The notes beneath the pieces were generated by a model. The model was not told the DNA's origin, did no database searches, and saw only the letters and a program-made list of their open reading frames with translations. 64,000 bases of DNA from Hymenobacter sp. BT559 (GTDB lineage Bacteria > Bacteroidota > Bacteroidia > Cytophagales > Hymenobacteraceae): the NCBI RefSeq assembly GCF_017571525.1, contig NZ_JAGETY010000016.1, positions 60,744-124,743 on the forward strand, given 5' to 3'. The stretch's first letter is position 1; the number at the start of each line of letters is the position of its first letter. Both the position numbers and the translations under genes were made by a program. Of this stretch, positions 1-8,805 are shown piece by piece.

Positions 1-1089
1 CACCAGGGAAACGAAAATGGTGGTGTAAAACCCGGGGGCCTGTCCGAACTTGCGGTCCAGCCCGCCGCGCCAGTGAAACGTCTCGGCCATGGCGTAAGCC
101 AGCGAGCCCGCCAGCACGGGGATAGCCAGCAGACCGGTCCCGAGTACGCCCACAGCGAACAGCAGATACGCCGATTCGCCCGCCAGAGGCTTCAGGGCGC
201 TGGCCGCTTGCTCCACCGTATCAATCTGATGAATGCCGGCGGCATAGAGCACCACGCCCGTCGTGAGGATGATGAAAAACATGATGAGGTTCGAGCAGAA
301 CATGCCCACGTTCACGTCGGCCTGCATGGTGCGCAGCAGGCGTTTGTTGACCACCACGCGCCGGCCGTGGCCTTCCACGATGCTGCGGTGCTGCATGTCT
401 TCGGCTTCCATGTTGGCCTGCCAGAAAAACAGGTAGGGTGAAATCGTCGTGCCGAGAATCGCCACCAGCATGCCCATAAAGTCTTTGGTGAAGTGCACTT
501 CCGGAATAAGCGTGTGCCGGGCTACACTAGTCCAGTCCTGCTTCACGAGGAACGGGACGACCAGGTACACGAGCAGCACGGCGCAGAGCCACTTGAGCAT
601 AGCCGCCAGCTGCTGATAGGGGTAGTAGACAATGGCCAGCAGCAAGAGCCCGGTAAACAAGACGCTGAAGGCGAAGGTCGGGACTTGTGGTACCAGTAGG
701 TGGGCCACGGCCCCCATGCCCTCCAGGTCGGCTCCAATGTTGAGCACGATGGCCGGAAAGGTGAGGGTAAGCAGCCCGTAGAGCACCCAGCGGGGGTAAT
801 GCTGGCGCAGCGTGCCGGCCAGGCCGCGCTGGGTGACTAGGCCAATGCGGGCGCACATCTCCTGCATGGCCGCCATGAGCGGAAACGTGAGCAGGGCGGT
901 CCAAAGTGTGGCCAAGCCAAAGGCGGCACCGGCCTGCGAATACGTGGCGATGCCGGAGGGGTCATCGTCACTGGCCCCGGTGATGAGGCCGGGTCCCAGG
1001 TTTTGGAAGGTGCGGTGTTGCCAGAAGCGCCGGCCAGCGCGCCTGCGGGGAGTGGGGGAGGGTGAAGTCAACAGAGACTGGGGAAGCAT
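1..1089 (-). CDS. Nramp-related divalent metal transporter (partial, C-terminus outside window)
   Basis: Open to the left edge: 363 codons from the ATG at 1089, with no stop inside the window. The reading shows a hydrophobic multi-pass inner-membrane protein. Its first membrane helix carries GASDDDPSG (Asp41-43, Pro44), in the place of the DPGN metal-binding motif of SLC11/Nramp proteins. The helix-6 equivalent reads GTTISPYLFFW (residues 213-223), where canonical Mn/Fe transporters have a metal-binding MPH-type motif, so the sulphur ligand is absent. The family couples divalent-cation uptake to protons. Loss of the helix-6 Met is known from Nramp-related transporters of altered selectivity, so I do not assign a particular metal. 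Family call is firm; substrate is inference. Confidence 0.85.
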   Translation of the reverse strand, partial: MLPQSLLTSPSPTPRRRAGRRFWQHRTFQNLGPGLITGASDDDPSGIATYSQAGAAFGLATLWTALLTFPLMAAMQEMCARIGLVTQRGLAGTLRQHYPRWVLYGLLTLTFPAIVLNIGADLEGMGAVAHLLVPQVPTFAFSVLFTGLLLLAIVYYPYQQLAAMLKWLCAVLLVYLVVPFLVKQDWTSVARHTLIPEVHFTKDFMGMLVAILGTTISPYLFFWQANMEAEDMQHRSIVEGHGRRVVVNKRLLRTMQADVNVGMFCSNLIMFFIILTTGVVLYAAGIHQIDTVEQAASALKPLAGESAYLLFAVGVLGTGLLAIPVLAGSLAYAMAETFHWRGGLDRKFGQAPGFYTTIFVSLV

Positions 1090-1169
1090 AAGTAGAAAAG
1101 AATAGTTACTAAAAGCCCCGGCTTCCAGGGGTGGGAGTCGGGACTTTTGGTAAGCGGGAAGCGGGCGAC

Positions 1170-1387
1170 TTATTTCGTGCCGTGCTCCTGGGCGTGGCTC
1201 TTGCGGGCGTTAATGCCGTGCTCTTGGGCATGGACTATATGGGCGGCCGCCGTATGGGCATGGTGGGTGAGTGGCCTTTTCATGGTTGCCCCCTTTCGTG
1301 GTGCTTGGCCGCTTCGGTATGGTGCTTGGCGGTTTCGGTGTGATGCTGCGCCGCGTGCTTGTGGCTCTCTGCTGCTTTCTTGGACAT
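1170..1387 (-). pseudogene. Small His-rich protein gene broken by two frameshifts
   Basis: Starting at the ATG at 1387 the reading is MSKKAAESHKHAAQHHTETA and continues as His/Ala/Glu-rich repeats (AKHHTEAAKHHE). It then needs two +1 shifts, at an A3G5 run near 1285 and a C3 run near 1265, to continue as GNHEKATH and then HAHTAAAHIVHAQEHG up to a TAA at 1170. The restored protein would be about 72 residues and very His-rich. It resembles the intact small His-rich protein at 17362-17553, and both lie beside divalent-metal transporters. The shifts are in homopolymers, so sequencing error is an alternative to real decay. Confidence 0.5.
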
Positions 1388-1693
1388 GGGTGGGAATAAG
1401 TAACGTGCACCAGGAGTAGTGCCGGTGGTCGGCTAGGACTCTCAGCGAGTACTGTTGAGATGGGAGCTAGTAAGAAAGCACGTAAACGTGCCAGTGTATG
1501 CTGCTAACCAAAATGGGACCAATAACAGCTGGTTAGGGTGACGGCGTAGAGCCGGCGCTGTGAGTCGCCCCCTTCGGATGCCTCCTCCCCTGCCCCAACC
1601 TACCTTGTAAATCGTGGCACTATCTTCGCTTTGTACAATTTGCGCCGCCTCCCGCACCCCGCGGGAAGCATCTTTCCCTCCTCCGTCAACCCC
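1388..1693. other. Intergenic stretch without recognised gene
   Basis: About 300 bases between the decayed His-rich gene and the lipoprotein gene. I see no convincing gene. A CTATCTTCGCTTTG segment near 1620-1633 loosely resembles a Bacteroidota promoter -7 box (TAnnTTTG) at a plausible distance upstream of the lipoprotein start at 1694. Confidence 0.4.
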
Positions 1694-2053
1694 ATGAAAA
1701 TTCGTACTCCCTTTGCTTCTCTGCTCTTCACCAGCGCGCTCGCCTTTGCCGCCAGCGGCTGTAGCAAGAAATGCAGCGACGACAACCCGATGGCCCGCAT
1801 CACCAACAATGGCACCCAACCGGCCGGGGTGCAGATCCAAACCTCCGGCGGAAACACGGTTAATATCAATAATGTGGCCGCCGGCACCTCGTCCGACTAC
1901 GCCAGTTACGCGGCGGGCACCACCAAGTTTACCCTGCGGGTCAACAACATTGATTATGTCAAAACCATGGACGTGAGCAAATGCCATCAGTATACCATTG
2001 CCATTGACCGCACCAACGTCATCACGGTCACGGACACCGACCGCAACAACTAG
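1694..2053 (+). CDS. Small secreted lipoprotein, function unknown
   Basis: 119 aa from the ATG at 1694. An upstream in-frame ATG at 1631 exists, but the start at 1694 places a clean lipoprotein signal at the N-terminus: MKIRT, a hydrophobic stretch and the lipobox AASGC with Cys23 as acylation site. The mature part (KKCSDDNPMARITNNGTQPA onward) is rich in Thr, Asn and Val and looks like one small beta-rich domain. Two further Cys (CSDD and SKCHQY) could form a disulfide. No family is recognised. It stands alone between decayed sequence and the mobile region. Confidence 0.75.
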   Translation: MKIRTPFASLLFTSALAFAASGCSKKCSDDNPMARITNNGTQPAGVQIQTSGGNTVNINNVAAGTSSDYASYAAGTTKFTLRVNNIDYVKTMDVSKCHQYTIAIDRTNVITVTDTDRNN

Positions 2054-2317
2054 CGCCCCCTGCCCCAGGGGCCGCGTCGTGCGCCGGAGTTCTGTCCACC
2101 GCAGCGGCGGCCTTGCTGTTACGTTCAACGCGTCCGCTTAGGCGTCTGCCCAAACCCTGCCGCTGAAAAGTAGGCTGCTCGCGGCTACCGCCACCCTGTT
2201 CTCCTGTGTGGCCGCTACCCTGCCGGCCTCGGCCAGCCGCACCAGGGGAGCGGGGGCAGCTATCTTCCCACCGACTAGCTGCCCGCCCGGCTCGGCGATA
2301 GTCCTGCCCAGGAGCTT
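2054..2317. other. Intergenic stretch without recognised gene
   Basis: No convincing coding signal, repeat or hairpin was identified between the lipoprotein stop and the convergent unknown gene. Confidence 0.4.
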
Positions 2318-2836
2318 TCAACAGCGAGTAGGGGCGGCGTGGTAATCGGGTGGGGTTCGCACCACAACGGTGGCTCCAGCCCCGGCGGAACACTTTCGGC
2401 CCCTGGGGAGGCTTCCTTCCTGCCTTTCGCAGACGGCGCTCACGTAGTCAACCCACGTCACCGCGGGCCCATGGGCATTTCGTTCCATATAGGCGAGCCC
2501 GGGCGGCGTCAGGGTCCCCACCTGCTTTGGCTCAAGTTCCCAAACCTGGTGCAACGGTACCGTTAGGAAATACGCGCCAGCCGCCGGGAAGCTATGCCCC
2601 TCGACAACGTCCCCGGGCCGCAGCTTGATGGTGGGCTGGCACCCGGGGGCAGTTGTCAGCACGACCCCCCTGCATACGTCATCTTCCACCTGCGTTACCA
2701 CAAACAGGGCGCACTGCTGCGTGAGCTGGTCTTCGCAACTTTTGAGCGGGCGGGCCCAGTCCGGATATAGCGGCCGATGCCGAAAGGGGTAGATCCCTCC
2801 CCGTACGTACACGGGAGCATTCAGATTACTACACAT
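2318..2836 (-). CDS. Hypothetical protein at the edge of a MITE-like repeat
   Basis: Reading from the ATG at 2836 gives 172 aa (MCSNLNAPVYVRGGIYPFRH onward). It contains several Cys, a segment with amino-acid usage like a folded domain (KLRPGDVVEGHSFPAAGAYF) and an Arg/Pro-rich tail. The frame is open further upstream to 2947, but those codons run into the end of the family A repeat (from 2902). The gene has therefore either lost its natural start to the repeat insertion or begins at 2836. No family is recognised; it could be a truncated remnant. Confidence 0.4.
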   Translation of the reverse strand: MCSNLNAPVYVRGGIYPFRHRPLYPDWARPLKSCEDQLTQQCALFVVTQVEDDVCRGVVLTTAPGCQPTIKLRPGDVVEGHSFPAAGAYFLTVPLHQVWELEPKQVGTLTPPGLAYMERNAHGPAVTWVDYVSAVCERQEGSLPRGRKCSAGAGATVVVRTPPDYHAAPTRC

Positions 2837-2901
2837 GGCGCCGGGAATAATTTTCGCGCCCGTAAAGGTACGGCACCTGGGGAAGCAATTCGTACTAGGA
2901 G

Positions 2902-3111
2902 GGGTGTTGTCAAACAAATAGGGGAAAACCTCCGAGTCCGTAGCCAACTGGCGTGGTTACTCGTGATAAGGGGCAAAAGCGGCGTAAGAGCCTCGAAAAC
3001 CCGATGGTCTTACACGCTCCTTAACGCCATTGAAAGAGGATAGCGAAAACGAACGTTAAGGCTATCGTATTGGTCACATGCCAGGTGAAATATTGTCAAA
3101 CAGAGCGCTAA
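2902..3111. repeat. MITE-like repeat family A, copy 1, left part (interrupted by the Tn3 transposon)
   Basis: Begins with the terminal sequence GGGTGTTGTCAAACAAATAG and continues into AAAACCTCCGAGTC. Its other part is at 12364-12427, and the Tn3-family transposon sits exactly between them, flanked by GCTAA. With one copy of the target duplication removed, the repeat is 274 bp and aligns along its length (inverted) with the 275-bp uninterrupted copy at 57123-57397. Shared internal blocks include GTTCGTTTTCGCTAT. It has inverted termini and no gene, so it is probably a non-autonomous element. Confidence 0.85.
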
Positions 3112-3150
3112 GGGGTCGCACAATAGTAGGAACGGAAAACAACGTTAGGG
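3112..3150 (+). repeat. Tn3-family terminal inverted repeat, left end
   Basis: Starts GGGGTCGCACAATAGTAGGA and continues to AAAACAACGTTAGGG. It differs from the right end by two substitutions in the first 38 bases. The inner edge overlaps the last codons of the transposase, as is common in this family. Confidence 0.95.
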
Positions 3151-6100
3151 AAATTCGGCGAGCTGTTCCTGCCAGTTGGCGGGGTCGCGGAGTGGCCGGA
3201 GTTCGCCGGCGGCCACGTATTCAGGTAGGGTAAAGTCGTAGCGGCCCAGCATGTTGACGTGTTCGTGCAGCAGCGGCGAGAGGCGGGCCACATCGCTCAG
3301 TTCCGGGGCTCCTTCCTTAACCTGATGCTCTTCCAGGGCCTGTTGCAAATAGCGCGTGTTCCACAGAACCAGAGCATTGACGACCAGGCCGAGCGCCCCC
3401 AGTTGGTCTTCCATGCCCTCGCGGTAGCGTTGGCGCAGCTCGCCTTTCTTGCCGTGGAAGATGGCCCGGGCCACGGCGTGCCGGCCCTCGCCCCGGTTGA
3501 GTTGCACCAGGATGCGTCGGCGGTAAGCCTCGTCCTGCACGTAGGCCAGCAGGTATAGCGTTTTCTCGACTCGCCCCAGTTCGGCCACCGCCCGCCCCAG
3601 GCCCGAGAGCGCGCCCGCCCGCTGCAGGGTGCGCATGACGGCCGTGGCCTTGACCTTGCCCAGTTTAAGCGAGCCGGCCAGCCGCAGTAGGTCGTCCCAG
3701 TGGTCGTAAATCAGGCGGGCATTGACTACGTGGCGACCTAACTCGTTGAGGGGGCCGTAGTCATCCTCTTTTTCCAAGCGCCAGAAGCGCTGGTCCGCTA
3801 AGTCGGCCAGGCGGGGGCTGAAGCGGTAGCCCAGCAGCGAAAACAAGCCGAATACAACTTCACTGAAGCCGTGCGTGTCGGTCATGATTTCGCGCGGGTC
3901 CAGGCGGGTTTGCTGTTCCAAGAGCCCGGCCAGCACAAACAGCGAGTCGCGCAGGGTGCCGGGAATGACGATGCCGTGGAAGCCCGAGAACTGGTCGCTG
4001 ATGAAATTGTAGTACGTAATGCCGCGCTCGGCCGCGTAGTATTTGCGGTTCCAGCCCGCGTGCAGCGTGCGCACGGGCACTACGAAGCGCATCCCGTCGG
4101 CCGAGGCTACCTCCCCACCGCCCCAAACCTGGGCCAGCGGCAGGCCGGCCTGCCCGTCGACGAGCCGGGCATTGGCGGCGGTGAGCGTTTCCACCCGCAG
4201 GTAGTTTTGCTGCACCCACGAGAGGCGCGCCAGCGTCAGGGCCGGCACCTCGGCCCGGGCGACGCTTTTCAGGCCGATGTTGCAGGCCTGGGCTAGTAGG
4301 ACCGCGCAGAGACTGAGCGGCAGGTCAGCGGCGGGCTAGCCGTCCGAGAGGTGCGTAAAGGCCCCGGTAAAATCAGTAAACGCATCCACCTCCCGCAGCA
4401 GGGCCGCCAGCTCGACGGGGGGCAGGCGGACGCTCAGCAGCTGGCGTAGGCGCGTCAGGTCGGCCGATTCGGCTTGTGCGGCTAGCGGAGTGAGCACGAT
4501 AGTGGCCTGCCCATCTTCTTGGAGTACCTGCAAGGCGGTGTTGTCGGCCAGGTTATCGCCCACCTGCTGATACGCGGTACGCAGCTGCTGGCGGAGGCGG
4601 TCCAGCTCCACGGCGGGGTCGGTCGAGCGGTCCAGCGCGCGGGCCACGGCCTCGCGGGAGGTCTCCCAGGCTTCGCCGCGTAGTAATTCGGCCCGCGGGT
4701 CGCCATAGCGTTCACCACCAGGCGCGAACACTTCCCGGCGGCGCAGGGCCTGGTGCAGCCGGTCGAGCACGCACAGCGTATAGGCCTGCGGATTTACTTC
4801 GCCTTTAACTGGAAACACCCGCCGCGCCCAGCTTTTGGGTACCACCGGGCGCGGGGCCGCGGCCCACTTGGGCCGGCCCCGGCCGCCGGCTTCCTGGGCT
4901 TTGAGAAAGCGCCAGGCCTCGAGCAGCGGCTTGGCTGAGGGCGTCCCCTCCAGCGAAATGCCGGCCAGCAGCGCGGGCAGAAAGCGCCGAACTGAGGCAT
5001 AGCTGCCGCTGAGCACTTGCAAGGCGGGGTCGTCGTCGCGGGCCAGGTTTTGCACGACCTCGGCGGCGGCCCGCAACTGGGTTTCGCCTACCCTGTCAAG
5101 CACCTGCTGGCGCAGTGTGGCCGCAGGTACCGCCTCGTCCAGCAGGATGCACACGGCTTGGTGCAGCACCAGTGCCGCCTCGTCCAGGTCCTTGAGCGTG
5201 CGCAGTCGCTCGCGCCGACGACGGGTTTCCCCGCGCAGGGCCAGCGTGGTCAGCAGGTTGTCAAACAGGTCGAGCACGTCGTCGGTGGCCGTGCGCTCCA
5301 GGGTTTGCACGAACACGAGCAGGGTGGCGTGGCGGCGCTCCTCGCCCAGACGACTCAGCGGCTGGGCCCAGGCCAGCTGGGCGTGGCGGGCCAGCCGCGT
5401 CAACCGCGCTTCCGGTAAATCCTGCACGGGCACTGCGCTCACGCCCACCGCCCGAATCTGGTCCAGCCGCCGCAGGGCGGCCACCAGGGCCGGGCCCGAC
5501 ACGCGGGTGGGCGGGGTGCGCAACAGCTCCAACGGGGTCAGTCGCTCGCCAGGTGCGGCGACCAGCAACGCATCCAACAGGTCCCGCTGCACACCGCTGA
5601 GCCGCGCCTGCACCTGCCGATAAAGCGCCCGGCCGGTGCGCTCGCGCACCCGCGCAAGCAGGCGGGCCAGCAGCGAGACACCCGGCAATACCACGCGTTG
5701 GGCCACCAGATGCGCCGTGGCTAAATCGAAGAGTATACTCGGTCGCACAGTGCTCGTGCTCACCTGGGCGTAGAGCCAGCGGGTCAATCGAAAAGCCTGC
5801 CGGCCCTCGAAGACCCGGTAGTCCAGGTAGGCCACCAGCTGGGCCTGGTGGTCGTAAATCGTGTTGGGCCGGGTGTAGCGGAGGTGCCAGTCGTCGCTGG
5901 ACACCTGCAACTGCTCTGCCAGGGTGCGTACCACCATGGCCGGCGCCTGCGTGGGCGCGGGCAGAAAGGTGCCCAGAAACCGCAGAGTGCAGAGCTGCAC
6001 GGCGCAGCCGAGCCGGGTATGCGGCAGACGGTAGGTGGCCAGAAACGCGACATCCGCGGGACTCAGGTAAAAGAAGCGGGCGAGCTGCTCCGGGCTGGGG

Positions 6101-6159
6101 TCGGCGTGGTAGCGTCCGTAGCGGGCGGCTTGCTCGTCGCTGAGAAATTCGACCGGCAT
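3145..6159 (-). pseudogene. tnpA: Tn3-family transposase interrupted by one in-frame amber codon
   Basis: The frame is open from the ATG at 6159 to the stop at 3145, except for a single TAG at 4336-4338. A full-length product would be about 1,000 residues, the usual Tn3-family length. The first 607 aa begin MPVEFLSDEQAARYGRYHAD, a DUF4158-type N-terminal domain. After the stop the reading continues in the same frame (PAADLPLSLCAVLLAQACNI) into the DDE catalytic domain, including IMTDTHGFSEVVFGL and the C-terminal segment WNTRYL. The enzyme would join inverted repeats to a target with 5-bp duplication. A CAG to TAG change is the simplest origin. Unless suppressed, or complemented by the two fragments, it is inactive. 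Confidence 0.9.
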
Positions 6160-6208
6160 GAACGAGAGAAGGTTTTTTGGGATGTTCCTGCCTATATAAT
6201 GAGGGCCC

Positions 6209-8749
6209 TTACTGGCCTCCTACCCGCCGCTTTTCCTCCTCCGCGCCATCCGCACGGCGGCTGGCAGCCAGTTGGTTGCTTCCCAAACGGTAGCTGAACG
6301 AAAGCGTCGCTACCCGCGAGTCCCGACTCTGGGTGAAATTATCCACGTAGTTATCATACGTCGAGGCAGCAATGTTCCGGTTGGTGTACAGCACATCAGT
6401 CACGTTAAACTTGAGGGTTCCCTGACCCTTTAGCAGGCTTTTTTGGGCCCCGATGGTCAAATCGCCGTTGGCACGGGACGTAATAAAGCCGTAGATTTCA
6501 GGCGACTGGTAGGTGGCACTCAGGTCAACGCTCCAGCCCTGGCCCAATGCCAGGGTGTGCGTACTGCTCAGGTTAATCGAGGGCTTAGCCCGGTTGAGGG
6601 TGGTACCAGCCAGGTCGCCCGTAAAACGACTGTAGTAGAAGACGGCGCTGTTGTATATCGACCACGCTTTACTAGGCGTGAGTGGCACCGTGAGCGTGAG
6701 GGCGGCGTAGTGCTGGGCCCCCAGATTGACGGGACGGGCCAATACAAAGCGGCTCGTGGCGGTGGCGGGCTGCACCACAATTAGGATGGGGTGTTGCGTG
6801 TTGCTGTAGCTGAGGCCAACGGTATATTTTTGCAGATAAGTGTGCGTCACTTCCGCGTTGTAGCTGGTTTGGGGAAGCAACGCTGAGTTGCCCGAGCGGT
6901 AGGTGGTCGCGTTGAGGTAGATGCGGAAGGGGTTAAGCTGGTCGTAGCCCGGACGGTCGAGGCGGCGGCTCAGGGCCACCGTCAGCTCGTGCCGGGGCGA
7001 AAACGTGTATTTGAGTGAGGCGCTGGGAAACAACTGAACATACTGGCGGTCAAAGCGCTGATTGCCCACTTCCTGCACCCCCTGGGCGCTTGTCTGCTCG
7101 GCCCGCAAGCCCGCCTGCCAGGTAGCCCGCGCCCCGGTTTGCTGCCAGTTCAGGTAAGCTGCCCGAATGTTCTCCGTGTAGCGAAACTGATTGGTTTGGG
7201 CCGTGTCCAAGGTCGTGAGACCATTGCTGGTCTGCTGAAATACGGCATCGTTAACGGACTGGACCTGGCTGATTTTCAATCCCCCGGACAGGCGCTGCTG
7301 GTGAGCCAGCGGTTGCACGTAGTCGAGCTGAGCAGTGAGCAGGCGGAGGTTGCCCGATTGGTCACTGCTCAGCAGGGTGGGAGCCACGCTGCCCGCATCG
7401 AGCAACGCCGCCAACCCTTGCTGCCGGCCGAGTCGGTACGTGGCATAGTTGGCGTCCGCGGTTAGGACCCGGCTATTACTCGAATCCGCGAAGGCGTGGC
7501 GTAAGTTCAAATTAGCAGTAAGATTGGGGGTGCTGGCGTTGCGGTAGGACGGGGAGGTCAAGGCGCGGCTGAGGCTGCCGCTGGCATCGAGCAGCGTCAC
7601 AGCGTTGGTCCCCGCTCCATTGCTTTGGGCAAGTTGACCTGTGAGCGCGGCCCCCAGCGTGGTCCGGCGCGTGAAGGCGTAGTCTACCCCAGCCTTCCAG
7701 TTGTGGGCCTGGGTGCGGGTGGCGGTAAAATCCTCCTGGTCGCTACCACCGGTAGGCTGGCCTTGGTCGTAAAACACCCGATGGCTGGTCAGGCGTAGGT
7801 ACGTGCTGCGGGCGGCGTAGGTGTAAGCCCCGTAGGCATTAATTTTTCCCCGTCGGTAATTGCCAGTGGCCCCAGTGGTAAACCGGCCGTACACCCCGCG
7901 CCCATAGCCCAGGTTCAAGCTGCTATTCGCCCCCTGGCGCTGGTCTTTTTTGAGATTGATGGCGATAACGCCGGCCGTACCCTGCGCGTCGTAGCTGGCC
8001 GGCGGGTTGGTAATCAGTTCGATGGTGGCCAGCTGCTCGGCCGGCAGCGTGCGCAGATAGTCGGCCAGTTCAGTACCCGTCATGGGTTGACGCTTGCCAT
8101 CAATGATAACAAGCAGGCCCTGTCTGCCGCGCAGCGCCAGGTTGTCGCTGCCGTCCACGGTTACGCCCGGTGCCCGCGTAAGCACGTCGAGCGCCGTATT
8201 GCCCGCCGCCAGCGGGGAGTTTTCTACGTTCACGATGGTACGGTCGGCCTGATGCTCAAACAGTGGTTTTTGGCCCACTACTTTCACTTCTTGGAGTGCC
8301 GTAGCGGCACTGGTGCGCAGGCCCACCACGGGCAGAACCAGCCCCGTTGGGGGCAGCTCAAACGGGGCGCTCCAGTAACGCTCGTAGCCGACCTGTGCCA
8401 CCGATACCAGGTAGCGACCCCCGGCGGGGGCACCCAACAAAAAGGTCCCTTTCGCGTCGCTAAACTCCGACTTGGTCACAGTAGAATCCGTGACCCGGTG
8501 CAGGGTGATGGTCGCAAACTCGACGGGTAGCCCGGCGGGGTCACGTACCGTGCCGGTGACGAGCGCCGTGCCCTGACCGAAGGCGGACAACGTGCCGCCC
8601 ACCGCCCAGCTTAGCAGGAGGAAGCAGGCCATCCGTCGCCACTGGCGGCAGCGCCGGATAAGCGGAGGAGTAGCGGAGCAAGGGCTGAAAAGGGGGAGAG
8701 CAAGGCAACGGCGCACGGTGGGTTCTGGGCTGGTAAAACGATGCCGCAA
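6209..8749 (-). CDS. TonB-dependent outer-membrane receptor, outer-membrane beta-barrel type (Tn3 passenger)
   Basis: 846 aa from the ATG at 8749. An internal ATG at 8632 (MACFLLLSWAVGGTLSAFGQ) also gives a normal signal peptide and may be the real start. After the signal comes a carboxypeptidase-regulatory-like beta-sandwich (VTGTVRDPAGLPVEFATITL), then a plug domain (TIVNVENSPLAAGNTALDVL, LRGRQGLLVIIDGKR) and a long beta-barrel ending in alternating aromatic strands. Such proteins bring ligands across the outer membrane with TonB energy; the substrate cannot be read from sequence. It is transcribed with, and lies just downstream of, the AraC-type regulator inside the transposon. Confidence 0.9.
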   Translation of the reverse strand: MRHRFTSPEPTVRRCLALPLFSPCSATPPLIRRCRQWRRMACFLLLSWAVGGTLSAFGQGTALVTGTVRDPAGLPVEFATITLHRVTDSTVTKSEFSDAKGTFLLGAPAGGRYLVSVAQVGYERYWSAPFELPPTGLVLPVVGLRTSAATALQEVKVVGQKPLFEHQADRTIVNVENSPLAAGNTALDVLTRAPGVTVDGSDNLALRGRQGLLVIIDGKRQPMTGTELADYLRTLPAEQLATIELITNPPASYDAQGTAGVIAINLKKDQRQGANSSLNLGYGRGVYGRFTTGATGNYRRGKINAYGAYTYAARSTYLRLTSHRVFYDQGQPTGGSDQEDFTATRTQAHNWKAGVDYAFTRRTTLGAALTGQLAQSNGAGTNAVTLLDASGSLSRALTSPSYRNASTPNLTANLNLRHAFADSSNSRVLTADANYATYRLGRQQGLAALLDAGSVAPTLLSSDQSGNLRLLTAQLDYVQPLAHQQRLSGGLKISQVQSVNDAVFQQTSNGLTTLDTAQTNQFRYTENIRAAYLNWQQTGARATWQAGLRAEQTSAQGVQEVGNQRFDRQYVQLFPSASLKYTFSPRHELTVALSRRLDRPGYDQLNPFRIYLNATTYRSGNSALLPQTSYNAEVTHTYLQKYTVGLSYSNTQHPILIVVQPATATSRFVLARPVNLGAQHYAALTLTVPLTPSKAWSIYNSAVFYYSRFTGDLAGTTLNRAKPSINLSSTHTLALGQGWSVDLSATYQSPEIYGFITSRANGDLTIGAQKSLLKGQGTLKFNVTDVLYTNRNIAASTYDNYVDNFTQSRDSRVATLSFSYRLGSNQLAASRRADGAEEEKRRVGGQ

Positions 8750-8805
8750 AACTCCCGCTAGTTCTCTACCCCCATGCCCCAGTACATACAGTGGCCTGCC
8801 CCAAT

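Noticed and set aside
1442..2128. 228-codon minus-strand frame over the small lipoprotein.
   Set aside because: Opposite a clear lipoprotein with signal and lipobox; low-complexity Gly/Val translation.
2777..3043. 88-codon plus frame.
   Set aside because: It covers the end of repeat family A and the opposite strand of the hypothetical gene.
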